Shown: positions 1-9,615, counted from the first letter of the stretch. The stretch: DNA of 61,343 nucleotides from Nocardia vinacea NBRC 16497 (GCF_000308835.1 NZ_BAGN01000414.1:1-61343), one strand, 5' to 3'. Numbers and translations are program-made. Notes: a model not told the origin generated them from the letters alone.

Positions 1-1
1 G

Positions 2-793
2 CTGAACGGCCAGACGTCGGATTCCGCACCGGCACTGGACTTTTCGTCGGATTTCTCCGAGGCCGGGAGCCGGACGGCGCCACCGGCCGAGTCCGCGTCC
101 GGTGGTGCCGGGACCCGAACGTCGTCCGCGCGCCAGCCGGAGTTCTCCGAGCGGGTCACCAAGGTCGTCACACATCTGAAGAACCCGAAGGTGGCCCTGG
201 CGGTCTGCGCCGTCATGGCGGTGCTGCTGGTGCTCGCGCTGATGACCACCGGCGGCAAGGATGAGACGAAGCGGCCACAGCAGCTCGCGGTTGTCACCTC
301 GACCGGGACCGCGTCGGCGCCGACCTCGAAACCGGACGCTTCCACGGCCGCGTCCGGAGCGATCACCCCGAAATCCGCTACCTCCCACTGCCCGTCGGGT
401 AGTACGCCGGGTATGGACGCGTTCAGCGGACAGCAGGGCAAGGCCTGGTCGTGCGTGCGCGCCTTCAAGGTCGACGGACAGGTGCTGACCATCGATCTCG
501 GCAAGTCTTATCAGATCGATTCGATCGGCATTGTTCCCGGCTGGGACAGCATCGGTACCGACGGTTCGGACCAGTGGGCGAAATACCGTACGGTCAGCCG
601 GGTTTCGTACCAGGTCGACGATTCGAACAAGACCACCTATACCCAGCAGACGTTGGATCAGCGCACCCTGGTGGTCACGAAGTTGGAGCCGCCGGTGAGT
701 GCCTCGAAAATAACTCTCACGGTCCTGCAATCGAAGGGCGATCAGACGATCAACACCGTTGCCATCTCATCGATTGTGATAACGGGACATTGA
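2..793 (+). CDS. Membrane protein with C-terminal discoidin/F5-8-like (NADase-type glycan-binding-like) domain, 5' partial
   Basis: The reading frame is open from the left edge of the window, so the true start lies outside. The visible part has a low-complexity Ser/Ala/Pro segment, one membrane helix (visible residues about 60-83, ending in MTTGGKDE), a Thr/Ser/Pro linker and an extracellular domain. That domain carries the short beta-strand motifs ITIDLGK-like 'LTIDLGKSY' and 'DSIGIVPGWD', which are typical of discoidin-like glycan-binding domains of actinobacterial zinc-ribbon membrane proteins. The stop overlaps the next gene by four bases (TTGA), so the two are probably translationally coupled. 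Binding of a surface glycan is an inference from fold resemblance; the ligand is unknown. Confidence 0.65.
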   Translation: MNGQTSDSAPALDFSSDFSEAGSRTAPPAESASGGAGTRTSSARQPEFSERVTKVVTHLKNPKVALAVCAVMAVLLVLALMTTGGKDETKRPQQLAVVTSTGTASAPTSKPDASTAASGAITPKSATSHCPSGSTPGMDAFSGQQGKAWSCVRAFKVDGQVLTIDLGKSYQIDSIGIVPGWDSIGTDGSDQWAKYRTVSRVSYQVDDSNKTTYTQQTLDQRTLVVTKLEPPVSASKITLTVLQSKGDQTINTVAISSIVITGH

Positions 794-1530
794 CCTTCGT
801 CGAACGGGTCTGCCAGTACTGCTCGCACCCGAACGCGGGCACGGAGTCCCGGTGCGGCCATTGCGGCGCGCCGCTGCACCGCCTCGCGGCCGCGGCCGGA
901 CGGGCGGGAGAGGGTGTCGTCGGCGACACCGAAAAGGCCGTAGCAGGTGCCGAGAGAGTCGTCGCGGGTGCCGAATCCGTAGCGGCCGGTGTGGAAAAGC
1001 CCATCGCGACCGGTGTGGAAAAGTTCGTCCAGCGTTATCCGCAGCACTGGCAATGGCGCGCGGCCATCGCCGGGATCGTCGCGACCGTGCTCGGCTTCGT
1101 TTTCGCGATCGTGCACTCGTGTTCAGGGGCGCTGGTTCCTTCGTTGCCCGATCTCGGTGCCTCGGTCGGTGCCTCCGCCGCCCTGCCGGAAACGGTGCGT
1201 TCGGCCGCGTCCTGTCAGCAAATCTCCACCGCGGCCGAGCAATGTGTCATTCTGGCCGCTAATCCGCTACTCGCGGGCGGTATCACCGGCGGTCGGGAAC
1301 TGTCCCTCTCGGTGACGGTGGATCCGCCGGATCGCTTGCCCGCCAACATCGCCCGCTGGCGCGCGGCGGGCGGCACGGTGCTCGCCGACGGACCGGTCTT
1401 CGTGGCGATCGGACCGTCGGCAACGGTGTGGTACGCGAATACCGCGTCCGGCGTGCGCATCGAAACGGGGTCGTTCACCGGCCGTACCGGTGCGCAGACC
1501 TTCCTGTCGCGATCGGGTCTCGCGCGGTGA
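790..1530 (+). CDS. Zinc-ribbon membrane protein of unknown function
   Basis: The protein has 246 residues. The TTG start overlaps the stop of the preceding gene and places a zinc ribbon at the N-terminus (CQYC ... CGHCG), as usual for this class. After it comes an Ala/Val/Glu-rich helical stretch with repeats such as 'EKAVAGAERVVAGAESVAAG', a single membrane helix (about residues 97-117, AIAGIVATVLGF) and a C-terminal extracellular domain of about 130 residues with two Cys that could pair. A longer frame reaches upstream to 451, but that part overlaps the preceding gene and has no protein character. The pair with the upstream gene suggests a two-component envelope module with cytoplasmic zinc ribbons. 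No function is recognised. Confidence 0.65.
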   Translation: MTFVERVCQYCSHPNAGTESRCGHCGAPLHRLAAAAGRAGEGVVGDTEKAVAGAERVVAGAESVAAGVEKPIATGVEKFVQRYPQHWQWRAAIAGIVATVLGFVFAIVHSCSGALVPSLPDLGASVGASAALPETVRSAASCQQISTAAEQCVILAANPLLAGGITGGRELSLSVTVDPPDRLPANIARWRAAGGTVLADGPVFVAIGPSATVWYANTASGVRIETGSFTGRTGAQTFLSRSGLAR

Positions 1531-1604
1531 GTCGTGCGGCCCGAGTCGATCTATGACGCTTGACCAGGACCGATTGGCCGGGTCATGCTTGTTACACATC
1601 TAAC

Positions 1605-1624
1605 GTACCGCTATACAACGGCAC
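1605..1624. promoter_or_regulatory. Palindromic element copy 1 (GTACCG-N8-CGGCAC), upstream of gdh
   Basis: Inverted half sites GTACCG and CGGCAC are separated by 8 bases, and the site lies 64 bases before the preferred gdh start. It is one of five related sites in the first 15 kb (the others at 7880, 7983, 13558 and 14868). The spacing and symmetry are those of a dimeric repressor operator, for example of TetR type; the regulator is not identified. Confidence 0.5.
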
Positions 1625-1688
1625 ATTAAACAGGTAACGTATGGGAACCGTACACAACGGTCTCAAATTCTCGGGAAGGCACGGGTCG

Positions 1689-4600
1689 ATGGCGGCACCC
1701 ACCCAGCAGACGATTTCCTTCAAGCGGTTCCGCGATGATCCGACCGATCTCGAGGCGGCCTACTTCCGGTGGATCCAGCCGGGCGCCACCGCGCCGACGA
1801 TCACCGATCGTGCCGAACAGATCTTCCGCCACCACCTGGAGTTGGCGGCGACCCGCCTGCCGGGGGCGGCGATCACCCGGGTGTATCGCCCCGAGGATGC
1901 CAGTGGGCTCGGCCCGGCGATCCAGATCGTCAATGACGATATGCCGCTGCTGGTCGATACGGTGACCACCGCGCTGCGCCGACTCGGCGCCACGGTGACC
2001 GAGGTCGTCCACCCGGTCTTCGATATCGTGCGTGACCGCCGCGGTCGACTGCGCGCGATCGCTCCGCGCGATCGCGAGGGCGGACAGGTGCCCGACAGCC
2101 ACACCCTGCCCGAGTCCTGGATCCACGTACAGCTGAGTCCCTCGGTCGGTGCGGCGGAGCTGGACCGGATCAATCGCGAATTGCCGAGCCTGCTGCGGGT
2201 ATTGCGCAAGGTCGTCGACGATACGCCGAGCATGACGAATGCGATGGTCGCGCTGGCCGGTCGGCTCGACCACATCGCGCAGCGGTCCGACGATCCCGAG
2301 ATTCCCGAATGCGCGAAGTTGTTGCGCTGGTTGGCCGATGGCCACTTCACCGTGCTCGGCTACGGCTACTACCGGTACGGCGCCTCGGCCGGGTCGACCG
2401 AACCGCAGCAGGCCCCGGGCACCGGGCTCGGCGTGCTGTGGAACGGATCGAATATCGATATCGACGTCCCGGTGCTCGGCGGCTCGCGTCCGGTGCTGCG
2501 CCTGGCCAACGGTTCGGTCGATTCACTGATGCCGGGGTCGGGTGAGCTCTACTTCGTCAGCGTGGCCGACTACGGCAGCGGCGGTGCGGGGGCCAAGGGG
2601 CTGGGTCCGGTACAGGGTGAGCACATATTCGTCGGTTCCTTCACGGTGACCGGACTGCACGAGAACATTCTCGATATCCCGGTCATCTCCCGTCGCGTGC
2701 ACCAGGTTATCGAATGGGCCGGCTTCGAACTGAATTCGTTCTCCGGGCAGGCGATGCTGGAGATCCTGCAGTCCTTCCCGCGAGTCGAGCTGTTCTCGAC
2801 CGATGCTCGTCGGCTGTTCGAAACCGTTTCCGCGGTCACGAATTTGGGACTGCGCAGGCAGGTTCGGCTGTTCATCCGGCGCGACGGGCGCAGCGGCGCG
2901 GTGTACTGCCTGGTTTATCTGCCGCGTGATCGCTATTCGACCGAGGTTCGGTTGCGCATGGAAGCCATTCTGCGGGACCAGTTCGATGCAGAACAGGTGG
3001 CATACTCGGCGCGCGCGAGCGAATCCGAGTTGGCCGTGGTCTATTTCACCGTGCACCGCCGCCCCGATGCCGATCCGGCCGATGTCTCCGAATCCAACCG
3101 CGAGCGCATTCAGGAGTTGCTGTTCGCGACCACCCGGACCTGGGCCGATCGCGTGATCGCCGAGGCCACCGGAGTGAGTGCGGTGATATCGAAGGTCGCC
3201 ACGGTCTATGCGGCCGCATTCCCGGCGAGCTATCAGCAGGAGTTCGAACCGGCCCGTGCACTGGCCGATCTGCAGCGTTTGGAAAACCTCGCCGACGGTG
3301 CGATCGATACGAATCTGTACCGCAATGCCGAATCGCCCTCGGGGGAATGGCGATTCACGCTCTACGTCGCGGGGGAGGGGGTTTCGCTGAGTCGGGTGCT
3401 GCCGGTGTTGCACAGTCTCGGCGTGGAAGTGGTCGATGAGCGGCCCTATCGCGTCGCGCTCGAGGACGGGCAGCAGAAGTGGATCTACGACTTCGGGCTG
3501 CGCGTGCCCGCCACGTTGCTGCGCACCGCGATCGACGCCGATCTCGAGGCCGATCTGACTCGGTCCGCCAACGAGCCCGTCGCCGAAGGCAGTGTGCGCA
3601 GGCGCTTCCCGGAGGCCGTGGCGGCGATGTGGTTCGGCCGCGCGGAGGTCGACGCACTGAACGAGCTGGTGCTGCGGGCCGGTCTGCACTGGCGGCAGAT
3701 CTCGATACTGCGCGCCTACGCCAAGTATCTGCAGCAGGCCGGATTCGCCTACACCCTCGGCAATATCTCCCGGGTCCTGCTGGCACAGCCGGCAATGGCG
3801 CGGCTGTTCACCGAACTGTTCGATGCCTACTTCGATCCCGACGGCGTCGGTGCCGTCGCCTCGGCTCGGGCCGCCGGTATCGCGGAGCGGCTGCAGGCGG
3901 AGATCGATGCGGTCGTCAGCCTCGACACCGACCGCATCCTGCGCGCCGTGCTCGGACTGATCACCGCGACGCTGCGCACCAACTACTTCCGGCTCGACGC
4001 CGACGGCAATGCGCCGGAATCGCTGTCGTTCAAGTTCGATCCGCATGCCATCGCCGAATTGCCGCGGCCACGGCCGCAATTCGAGATCTTCGTGTATTCG
4101 CCACGGGTCGAGGGTGTGCATCTGCGCTTCGGGCCGGTGGCGCGTGGCGGGTTGCGCTGGTCGGACCGTCTGGAGGACTTCCGCACCGAGATCCTGGGTC
4201 TGGTGAAGGCGCAGGCGGTGAAGAACGCGGTCATCGTGCCGGTCGGCGCCAAGGGTGGATTCGTGGTGAAGCAGCCGCCGACGGCGACCGGCGACCCGAC
4301 CGCGGATCGGCAGGCGCAGTTGACCGAGGGCATCGCCTGCTACCGCACCTTCATCTCCGGTCTGCTGGATGTGACCGATAACGTCGACCACGCCTCCGAC
4401 GAAGTGCTCCCACCGGAGCGGGTAGTGCGCCGCGACAGCGACGACACCTATCTCGTCGTCGCCGCCGACAAGGGCACCGCGACCTTCTCCGATATCGCCA
4501 ATGATGTTGCGCGCCAGTATGGTTTCTGGCTCGGTGACGCCTTCGCCTCGGGTGGTTCGGTGGGTTACGACCACAAGGCGATGGGCATTACGGCCAAGGG

Positions 4601-6596
4601 CGCGTGGGAGAGCGTCAAACGGCATTTCGCCGAGATGGATATCGACACGCAGACAACCGATTTCACGGTCGCCGGGGTCGGCGATATGAGCGGCGACGTC
4701 TTCGGCAACGGCATGCTGTTGTCCGAGCACATCCGCCTGGTCGCGGCCTTCGACCACCGGCACATCTTCCTGGATCCGAATCCCGATTCGGCGACATCGT
4801 TCCGGGAGCGGCAGCGGATGTTCGCACTGCCGCGCTCGTCCTGGGCCGACTACGACAAGTCGCTGATCAGCGCGGGCGGCGGTGTCTACGATCGGTCCGC
4901 CAAGGCTGTTCCGGTCAGCCCGGAAGTACGGGCCGCACTGGACTTGGATCCGAGTGTGACCACCCTTTCCCCGCCGGAGATGATCCGGGCGATTCTGCTC
5001 GCACCGGTCGATCTGTTCTGGAACGGCGGTATCGGCACCTACATCAAGGCTTCCACCGAGACCAATGCCGATGCCGGTGACAAGTCCAACGATGCGGTGC
5101 GCGTCGATGCGAACCAGCTGCGCGCCAAGGTGATCGGTGAGGGCGGCAACCTCGGTGCGACCGCACTCGGCCGCGTCGAATACTGCGCCAACGGTGGCCG
5201 GATGAATACCGACGCTTTGGACAATTCGGCGGGCGTCGACTGCTCGGACCACGAGGTCAATATCAAGGTGCTGCTGGACGCGGTCATCTCCGGCGGTGAG
5301 CTCGCCGCCGCCGACCGCACCCAGCTGCTCGCCGCGATGACCGACGAGGTCTCCGAACTCGTACTGCGCGACAATATTTCGCAGAACTTCCGGATGGGGC
5401 TCTCGCGCGCACAAGCGGTGCCGATGTCGGGTGTGCACCGGCGTTTGATCACCGATCTCGAGCTCCGGCGCGGTGTCGATCGGCGGCTCGAGGCACTGCC
5501 CTCGGATGCCGAGCTGACCAGGCGGGCCGCGGCCGGGCGCGGGCTCACCTCGCCGGAGCTGGCGAATCTGCTTGCCCACGTGAAGCTTTCGCTCAAGGAT
5601 GATCTGTTGGCCGGAGATCTGCCGGATAATCCGGCGTTCGAGTCGGTGCTGCTGTCGTACTTCCCCGGGCCGCTGCGCGAACGGTTCGGCGACGCGATCA
5701 AGAAGCATCCGTTGCGCCGCCAGATCGTGGCCACCATGGTGGTCAACGACGTGGTGGACCACGGTGGCATCACCTATGCGTTCCGCCTGGCAGAGGAGGC
5801 GGGTGCGAGTACCGACGACGCGGTGCGCGCCTTCACCGTCGCGACGGAGATCTTCGACCTGCACACGCTCTGGCAGCGCATTCGGACCACGCCGATGCCG
5901 ACGGCAGCGCGTGACGAACTCGAGCGGGAGACCAGGCGCACCCTCGATCGGGTATCCCGCTGGTTGCTGACCAGTCGTCCGCAACCGATTGCCATCGGCG
6001 CTGATATCGCCCGCTACCGCGACGGCGTGCGCAAGCTCGCAGGACACATGCAGCCCGCCCGGCTCCCCGCGGCCCACGCCGAGGACTTGGCCACGCATGC
6101 GCGGTCGGCCGTCGAGCGCGGTGCACCGGCGGAATTGGCGCAGGAGGTGTTCCGGCTGATCCACATGTTCCCGTTGCTGGACATTGTCGACGTGGCCGAT
6201 ATCGCTGAGCGGGATGCGCAGGAGGTCGCGGAGCTCTACTACGCACTCGACGATCACTTCCAGATCGAGCGGCTGCTGACCGCGGTGAGCAACCTCGCGC
6301 GCGACGACCGGTGGCGCACGCTGGCCCGGCTCGCGGTCCGCGATGATCTCTACGATTCGCTGCGCTCGCTGACCCTGGACGTGCTGACCGCATCCGAACC
6401 GGATGAGAGCACCGCCGACAAGATCGCCGAATGGGAGTCGGTCAACCGCCCCCGCCTGGCGCGTGCCGGTGCGTCACTCGGTGAGATCTTCGCTGCGGGC
6501 ACCCACGACCTCGCGACGCTCTCGGTGGCCGCGCGGCAGGTGCGCAGCATGGTCAGCAGCGGGGAATCCGCTGCGGCAGCCCCCGTTTCGAGCTAG
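1689..6596 (+). CDS. gdh: NAD-specific glutamate dehydrogenase, large (~180 kDa) class
   Basis: This catabolic enzyme oxidatively deaminates L-glutamate to 2-oxoglutarate and ammonium using NAD+. The ~1635-residue length and the long regulatory N-terminal half before the catalytic core are typical of the large GDH class of Mycobacteriales. The core is recognised by 'RGGLRWSDRLEDFRTE' and the following 'VPVGAKGGFVVK' (glutamate-binding Lys region), about residues 820-860. ATG 1689 was chosen because GGGAAGG stands 9 bases before it; an in-frame ATG at 1641 would add 16 residues and starts almost inside the palindromic element. In mycobacteria this enzyme is inhibited by unphosphorylated GarA, a PknG substrate, and pknG lies 3 kb away here. 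The gene is followed by a strong hairpin and a convergent gene. Confidence 0.93.
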   Translation: MAAPTQQTISFKRFRDDPTDLEAAYFRWIQPGATAPTITDRAEQIFRHHLELAATRLPGAAITRVYRPEDASGLGPAIQIVNDDMPLLVDTVTTALRRLGATVTEVVHPVFDIVRDRRGRLRAIAPRDREGGQVPDSHTLPESWIHVQLSPSVGAAELDRINRELPSLLRVLRKVVDDTPSMTNAMVALAGRLDHIAQRSDDPEIPECAKLLRWLADGHFTVLGYGYYRYGASAGSTEPQQAPGTGLGVLWNGSNIDIDVPVLGGSRPVLRLANGSVDSLMPGSGELYFVSVADYGSGGAGAKGLGPVQGEHIFVGSFTVTGLHENILDIPVISRRVHQVIEWAGFELNSFSGQAMLEILQSFPRVELFSTDARRLFETVSAVTNLGLRRQVRLFIRRDGRSGAVYCLVYLPRDRYSTEVRLRMEAILRDQFDAEQVAYSARASESELAVVYFTVHRRPDADPADVSESNRERIQELLFATTRTWADRVIAEATGVSAVISKVATVYAAAFPASYQQEFEPARALADLQRLENLADGAIDTNLYRNAESPSGEWRFTLYVAGEGVSLSRVLPVLHSLGVEVVDERPYRVALEDGQQKWIYDFGLRVPATLLRTAIDADLEADLTRSANEPVAEGSVRRRFPEAVAAMWFGRAEVDALNELVLRAGLHWRQISILRAYAKYLQQAGFAYTLGNISRVLLAQPAMARLFTELFDAYFDPDGVGAVASARAAGIAERLQAEIDAVVSLDTDRILRAVLGLITATLRTNYFRLDADGNAPESLSFKFDPHAIAELPRPRPQFEIFVYSPRVEGVHLRFGPVARGGLRWSDRLEDFRTEILGLVKAQAVKNAVIVPVGAKGGFVVKQPPTATGDPTADRQAQLTEGIACYRTFISGLLDVTDNVDHASDEVLPPERVVRRDSDDTYLVVAADKGTATFSDIANDVARQYGFWLGDAFASGGSVGYDHKAMGITAKGAWESVKRHFAEMDIDTQTTDFTVAGVGDMSGDVFGNGMLLSEHIRLVAAFDHRHIFLDPNPDSATSFRERQRMFALPRSSWADYDKSLISAGGGVYDRSAKAVPVSPEVRAALDLDPSVTTLSPPEMIRAILLAPVDLFWNGGIGTYIKASTETNADAGDKSNDAVRVDANQLRAKVIGEGGNLGATALGRVEYCANGGRMNTDALDNSAGVDCSDHEVNIKVLLDAVISGGELAAADRTQLLAAMTDEVSELVLRDNISQNFRMGLSRAQAVPMSGVHRRLITDLELRRGVDRRLEALPSDAELTRRAAAGRGLTSPELANLLAHVKLSLKDDLLAGDLPDNPAFESVLLSYFPGPLRERFGDAIKKHPLRRQIVATMVVNDVVDHGGITYAFRLAEEAGASTDDAVRAFTVATEIFDLHTLWQRIRTTPMPTAARDELERETRRTLDRVSRWLLTSRPQPIAIGADIARYRDGVRKLAGHMQPARLPAAHAEDLATHARSAVERGAPAELAQEVFRLIHMFPLLDIVDVADIAERDAQEVAELYYALDDHFQIERLLTAVSNLARDDRWRTLARLAVRDDLYDSLRSLTLDVLTASEPDESTADKIAEWESVNRPRLARAGASLGEIFAAGTHDLATLSVAARQVRSMVSSGESAAAAPVSS

Positions 6597-6656
6597 CCGA
6601 CATCGACCCGCGGTCTCGGGGCGCACATCCGAGATCGCGGGGCTTCGCTGAATGAC

Positions 6657-6731
6657 TACCCCGTCGTTCCGGCGAACATCGGGATCCGCACCTCCGCAGC
6701 GGATCCCGGTGTTCGCCGAGACGACGGGGTA
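6657..6731. terminator. Long hairpin between convergent genes; bidirectional terminator or REP-like palindrome
   Basis: Arms of 33 bases (6657-6689 and 6699-6731) pair with only three mismatches around a 9-base loop. The arms begin TACCCCGTCGT and end GGGATCCGC. The position between the stops of gdh and the SPFH gene suits a bidirectional terminator, although no U-tract follows. The core GTCGTTCCGGCGAAC resembles the 'GTCATTCCxGCGAAxGC' type of dispersed bacterial palindromes, so it could be a repeat copy. Confidence 0.6.
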
Positions 6732-6775
6732 CTCCTTGTCGCACAGGCATTTTCATAGCCTGTGGAAGGTGTGCG

Positions 6776-7846
6776 TCAGGCGTCGGCTCGGGTGCCGCAG
6801 TCGGCGCAGAACTTTGCGGTTGGGATGAGTTCGGATCCGCATTCGGTGCAGTGGCGTGGGCGGGGGGCCAGTGGGTCACCGCAGTTCATGCAGAATCGCG
6901 CATTCGCCGGGTTGTCGGTTCCGCAGCTGGCGCATGCCGACTGTGTGAGGGCCGGAAGCGGTTGTGCGGCAGCTGAAATTGCCTGTCGCTGCCACGGATT
7001 GCTCGGGGCGTGTTGTTGGATGGCATTCAAACCCAGTGCGGCGCCGAGGAATCCGTCGCCGCCGTGGCCATGGCCGTTGGCGAAGCCCTGGCCCGCACCG
7101 AGGGCCATTTCGCCTGCGGCGTAGCGCTGGAAGTCGCCGGCCAGGCGAATGTAGGTGACGTCCTTGGCAAGTCGCTTGATGCGCTCCGCATCCTCGGGCG
7201 CCAGGGTGATATCGAAGTTGCCCAGGCGGGGGATGCGCAGGCCGTATTCGTAGAGCGTCAGATTTGTCTGGCGCACCACGGCGGCCTCGATCGGCTCCAA
7301 CTGTCCGGATAGGCCGAGCACCGGCCAGTCGCCACGGGAAATTCCCTGTGTGACAGCGACTTTCATGGACTTCAGCAGCAAGTCCGAGCTCCAGGATTCC
7401 ACCGTCGCCGGGACGTTCAGGTCGGTGGTGCCCGCCAGTGAGGTGACCAGTTCGGCCGGGTCACGCACCGACAGTGCGAATTCCCCGAAGACCCGCAGCG
7501 TCACGACCTGTTCGCTGACCGGATCGGCGATATCGGCCAGACGGCCGCCGAACTTGATGCCGGGAAACTCGCGGGTGGAGACGAAATACAGTTCGGCGCG
7601 GTAGAAGTTGTTGCCGGTCAGCGTATCCACGAGCGCGCCGAGGACCGGCAGCTCCTCGGCATCGATCCGATGCCGACCAGGCCCCATGGCGGCTACGACC
7701 TGCCCGGACTTGACGAACAGGGCGATCTCGTCGGCATTGACGATGGCGCGGCTGTAGCGGCGGATATTGACATCCGGCCACTTGTAGACCAGTTGATTCT
7801 TGCGGTCCTCAGGGACCGCGATGAACTCCCGTTCGAACCATGCCAT
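6776..7846 (-). CDS. SPFH-domain protein with C-terminal double zinc ribbon
   Basis: The protein has 356 residues. The N-terminal ~240 residues form an SPFH/band-7-like (virion-core-like) domain, with 'NQLVYKWPD' and 'FVKSGQVVAAMGPGRH' near the start. A Gly/His-rich linker (about 245-300) follows, then two zinc ribbons at the C-terminus (CASCG ... FCMNCGD and CTECG ... FCADCG). The ATG at 7846 is preceded by GGAG at 7 bases. Relatives are cytoplasmic or membrane-associated scaffold-like proteins of unknown role in many bacteria. It is divergent from ansP, and the intergenic region holds two copies of the palindromic element, so both genes may answer to the same regulator. Confidence 0.8.
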   Translation of the reverse strand: MAWFEREFIAVPEDRKNQLVYKWPDVNIRRYSRAIVNADEIALFVKSGQVVAAMGPGRHRIDAEELPVLGALVDTLTGNNFYRAELYFVSTREFPGIKFGGRLADIADPVSEQVVTLRVFGEFALSVRDPAELVTSLAGTTDLNVPATVESWSSDLLLKSMKVAVTQGISRGDWPVLGLSGQLEPIEAAVVRQTNLTLYEYGLRIPRLGNFDITLAPEDAERIKRLAKDVTYIRLAGDFQRYAAGEMALGAGQGFANGHGHGGDGFLGAALGLNAIQQHAPSNPWQRQAISAAAQPLPALTQSACASCGTDNPANARFCMNCGDPLAPRPRHCTECGSELIPTAKFCADCGTRADA

Positions 7847-7879
7847 GCTCGCGCTCCATCAGCCGTAAACGTATCCAGC

Positions 7880-7899
7880 GTACCGATGTTCAGCGGTAC
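7880..7899. promoter_or_regulatory. Palindromic element copy 2 (GTACCG-N8-CGGTAC), upstream of the SPFH gene
   Basis: This is a perfect inverted repeat, extendable to CGTACCG ... CGGTACG (7-base arms, 7879-7900), 34 bases before the SPFH start. It is the most symmetric core of the five copies together with that at 14868. Confidence 0.55.
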
Positions 7900-7982
7900 G
7901 ATCAACCAACACCGAGGTCACGGTGGGTAGAGCGGCTCCGCGACGTTTCCACGTGGTTACAACTCTTGATTCCCTATTGAAC

Positions 7983-8002
7983 GTACCGTTGAATAGCGTT
8001 AC
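7983..8002. promoter_or_regulatory. Palindromic element copy 3 (GTACCG-N8-CGTTAC), upstream of ansP
   Basis: This imperfect inverted repeat lies 42 bases before the ansP ATG and is followed by ATTAAGCAGCG. The same arm and trailing sequence (CGTTACATTAxGCAGCG) occurs in the copy at 13558, which suggests that conservation extends beyond the operator into promoter or leader sequence. Confidence 0.5.
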
Positions 8003-8044
8003 ATTAAGCAGCGATATGATCGCCGTCACGTGAAAGGCTTCACC

Positions 8045-9574
8045 ATGACAACCGTTCAACACTCCGCGGAAGTGCCGGCGCCCGCGGATGCTCTGCATGC
8101 TGAGGATGCGGGCTATCACAAGGCGTTGCGCCCGCGCCAGCTGCAGATGATCGCGATCGGTGGCGCGATCGGAACCGGACTGTTCCTTGGTGCAGGTGGT
8201 CGTTTGCACACTGCCGGTCCGGGACTGTTCCTGGTGTACGCAGTGTGTGGCATCTTCGTGTTCTTCATCCTGCGGGCGCTGGGCGAGCTGGTGCTGCATC
8301 GTCCGTCCTCCGGATCGTTCGTCTCCTACGCGCGTGAGTTCTACGGCGAGAAGCTGGCTTTCGCGGTCGGGTGGATGTACTTCTTCCACTGGTGCATGAC
8401 CGGCATCGTAGACATCACCGCGATCGCCACCTATGTCCATTTCTGGGGAGCCACCGAGGCGATACCGCAGTGGTTGATCGCGCTGGTGGCGCTGGCCATC
8501 GTGGTCAGCATCAACCTGATCTCGGTGAAGTGGTTCGGTGAGCTGGAGTTCTGGGCCGCGTTGATCAAGGTCGTCGCGCTGGTCGCCTTCCTGGTGATCG
8601 GCACCATCTTCCTGGCGGGCCGATTCAAGGTCGACGGTGAGACCACCGGTTTCAACGTTATCTCCGATAACGGCGGGCTTTTCCCGACCGGGTTGCTGCC
8701 GCTGGTCACTGTCACCACCGGTGTCGTATTCGCCTACGCCGCAGTGGAATTGATCGGCACGGCGGCCGGTGAGGCGGAGAATCCGGAAAAGATCATGCCG
8801 CGGGCCATCAATTCGGTCATCGCCCGCATCGCGCTGTTCTATGTCGGCTCGCTGGTGCTGCTCGGCCTGCTGCTGCCCTACGTCGTCTTCAAGTCCGGTG
8901 AGAGCCCGTTCGTCACCTTCTTCTCCAAGCTCGGTGTCGGCGGTGCCGGCTCGATCATGAATCTGGTGGTGCTGACCGCGGCCTTCTCCAGCCTCAACGC
9001 CGGCCTGTACTCGACCGGCCGCATCCTGCGCTCGATGTCGATGAACGGTAGTGCGCCCAAGATCGCCTCGCGGATGTCCAGCGGCGGTGTGCCTTACGTC
9101 GGCATCCTCGCCACCGGTGCGATCGCGCTGGTCGGGGTCGGGCTCAACGCGATGGTGCCGGACAAGGCATTCGAGATCGTGCTGAACATGTCCGCACTCG
9201 GCACCATCGCGGCCTGGGGTGCGATCGTGATCTGCCAGCTGCAGCTGTTCCGTTGGTCGAAGAAGGGTCTGATCGAACGTCCGTCGTTCCGGCTGATCGG
9301 CGCGCCCTACACCAGCTACGCCACGCTGGCGTTCCTGGTCGCGGTGATCGTGCTGATGGCATGCAGCCACGAAATCGAGCAGCGCGGTGCTGTGATCGCC
9401 ATGGCGGTGGTCGTGGTTCCGGCATTCGTCGGCGGCTGGTTCCTGGCCCGCAAGCGGGTGCTGCAGGTGGCGCAGGAACGTGAGGGCATCACCGGTCAGT
9501 TCCCGGTGCTGGCCGAGCGGCCGCGCCGCGAGGGTGACACGGTCGTCGTTCTCGACAAGCCCGACGAGGAGTAG
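8045..9574 (+). CDS. ansP: L-asparagine permease, APC superfamily amino-acid transporter
   Basis: A 509-residue polytopic inner-membrane permease of the amino acid-polyamine-cation superfamily. The first helix carries the signature 'QMIAIGGAIGTGLFLGAG', followed by 'ALGELVLHRPSSGSF' and 'NPEKIMPRAINSV', and there are about 12 hydrophobic helices. The wording matches the AnsP subgroup of mycobacteria closely (HKxLxPRQLQMI start, FGELEFWAALIKV in the middle). ATG 8045 is preferred to GTG 8030 because AAAGG stands 8 bases before it. Uptake of asparagine (later converted to aspartate and glutamate) fits the adjacent glutamate dehydrogenase and PknG. A perfect terminator follows. Confidence 0.9.
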   Translation: MTTVQHSAEVPAPADALHAEDAGYHKALRPRQLQMIAIGGAIGTGLFLGAGGRLHTAGPGLFLVYAVCGIFVFFILRALGELVLHRPSSGSFVSYAREFYGEKLAFAVGWMYFFHWCMTGIVDITAIATYVHFWGATEAIPQWLIALVALAIVVSINLISVKWFGELEFWAALIKVVALVAFLVIGTIFLAGRFKVDGETTGFNVISDNGGLFPTGLLPLVTVTTGVVFAYAAVELIGTAAGEAENPEKIMPRAINSVIARIALFYVGSLVLLGLLLPYVVFKSGESPFVTFFSKLGVGGAGSIMNLVVLTAAFSSLNAGLYSTGRILRSMSMNGSAPKIASRMSSGGVPYVGILATGAIALVGVGLNAMVPDKAFEIVLNMSALGTIAAWGAIVICQLQLFRWSKKGLIERPSFRLIGAPYTSYATLAFLVAVIVLMACSHEIEQRGAVIAMAVVVVPAFVGGWFLARKRVLQVAQEREGITGQFPVLAERPRREGDTVVVLDKPDEE

Positions 9575-9584
9575 ATAATCCGAA

Positions 9585-9615
9585 CTCCGCCCCGGACAAC
9601 ATGTCCGGGGCGGAG
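9585..9615 (+). terminator. Intrinsic terminator after ansP
   Basis: A perfect 13-bp stem (CTCCGCCCCGGAC / GTCCGGGGCGGAG) with a 5-base loop begins 10 bases after the ansP stop. There is only a weak U-rich tail (CTATT). Confidence 0.8.

Noticed and set aside
2523..6257. 1244-codon frame antisense to gdh
   Set aside because: It lies fully opposite a strongly conserved enzyme. Its residue mix (many His, Gln, Arg, Asp) is the usual mirror of high-GC codon bias and no motif was found.
8016..8033. Five-codon leader peptide (ATG to TGA) before ansP
   Set aside because: It has no ribosome site, no repeated amino-acid codons and no attenuator hairpin, so it is probably chance.
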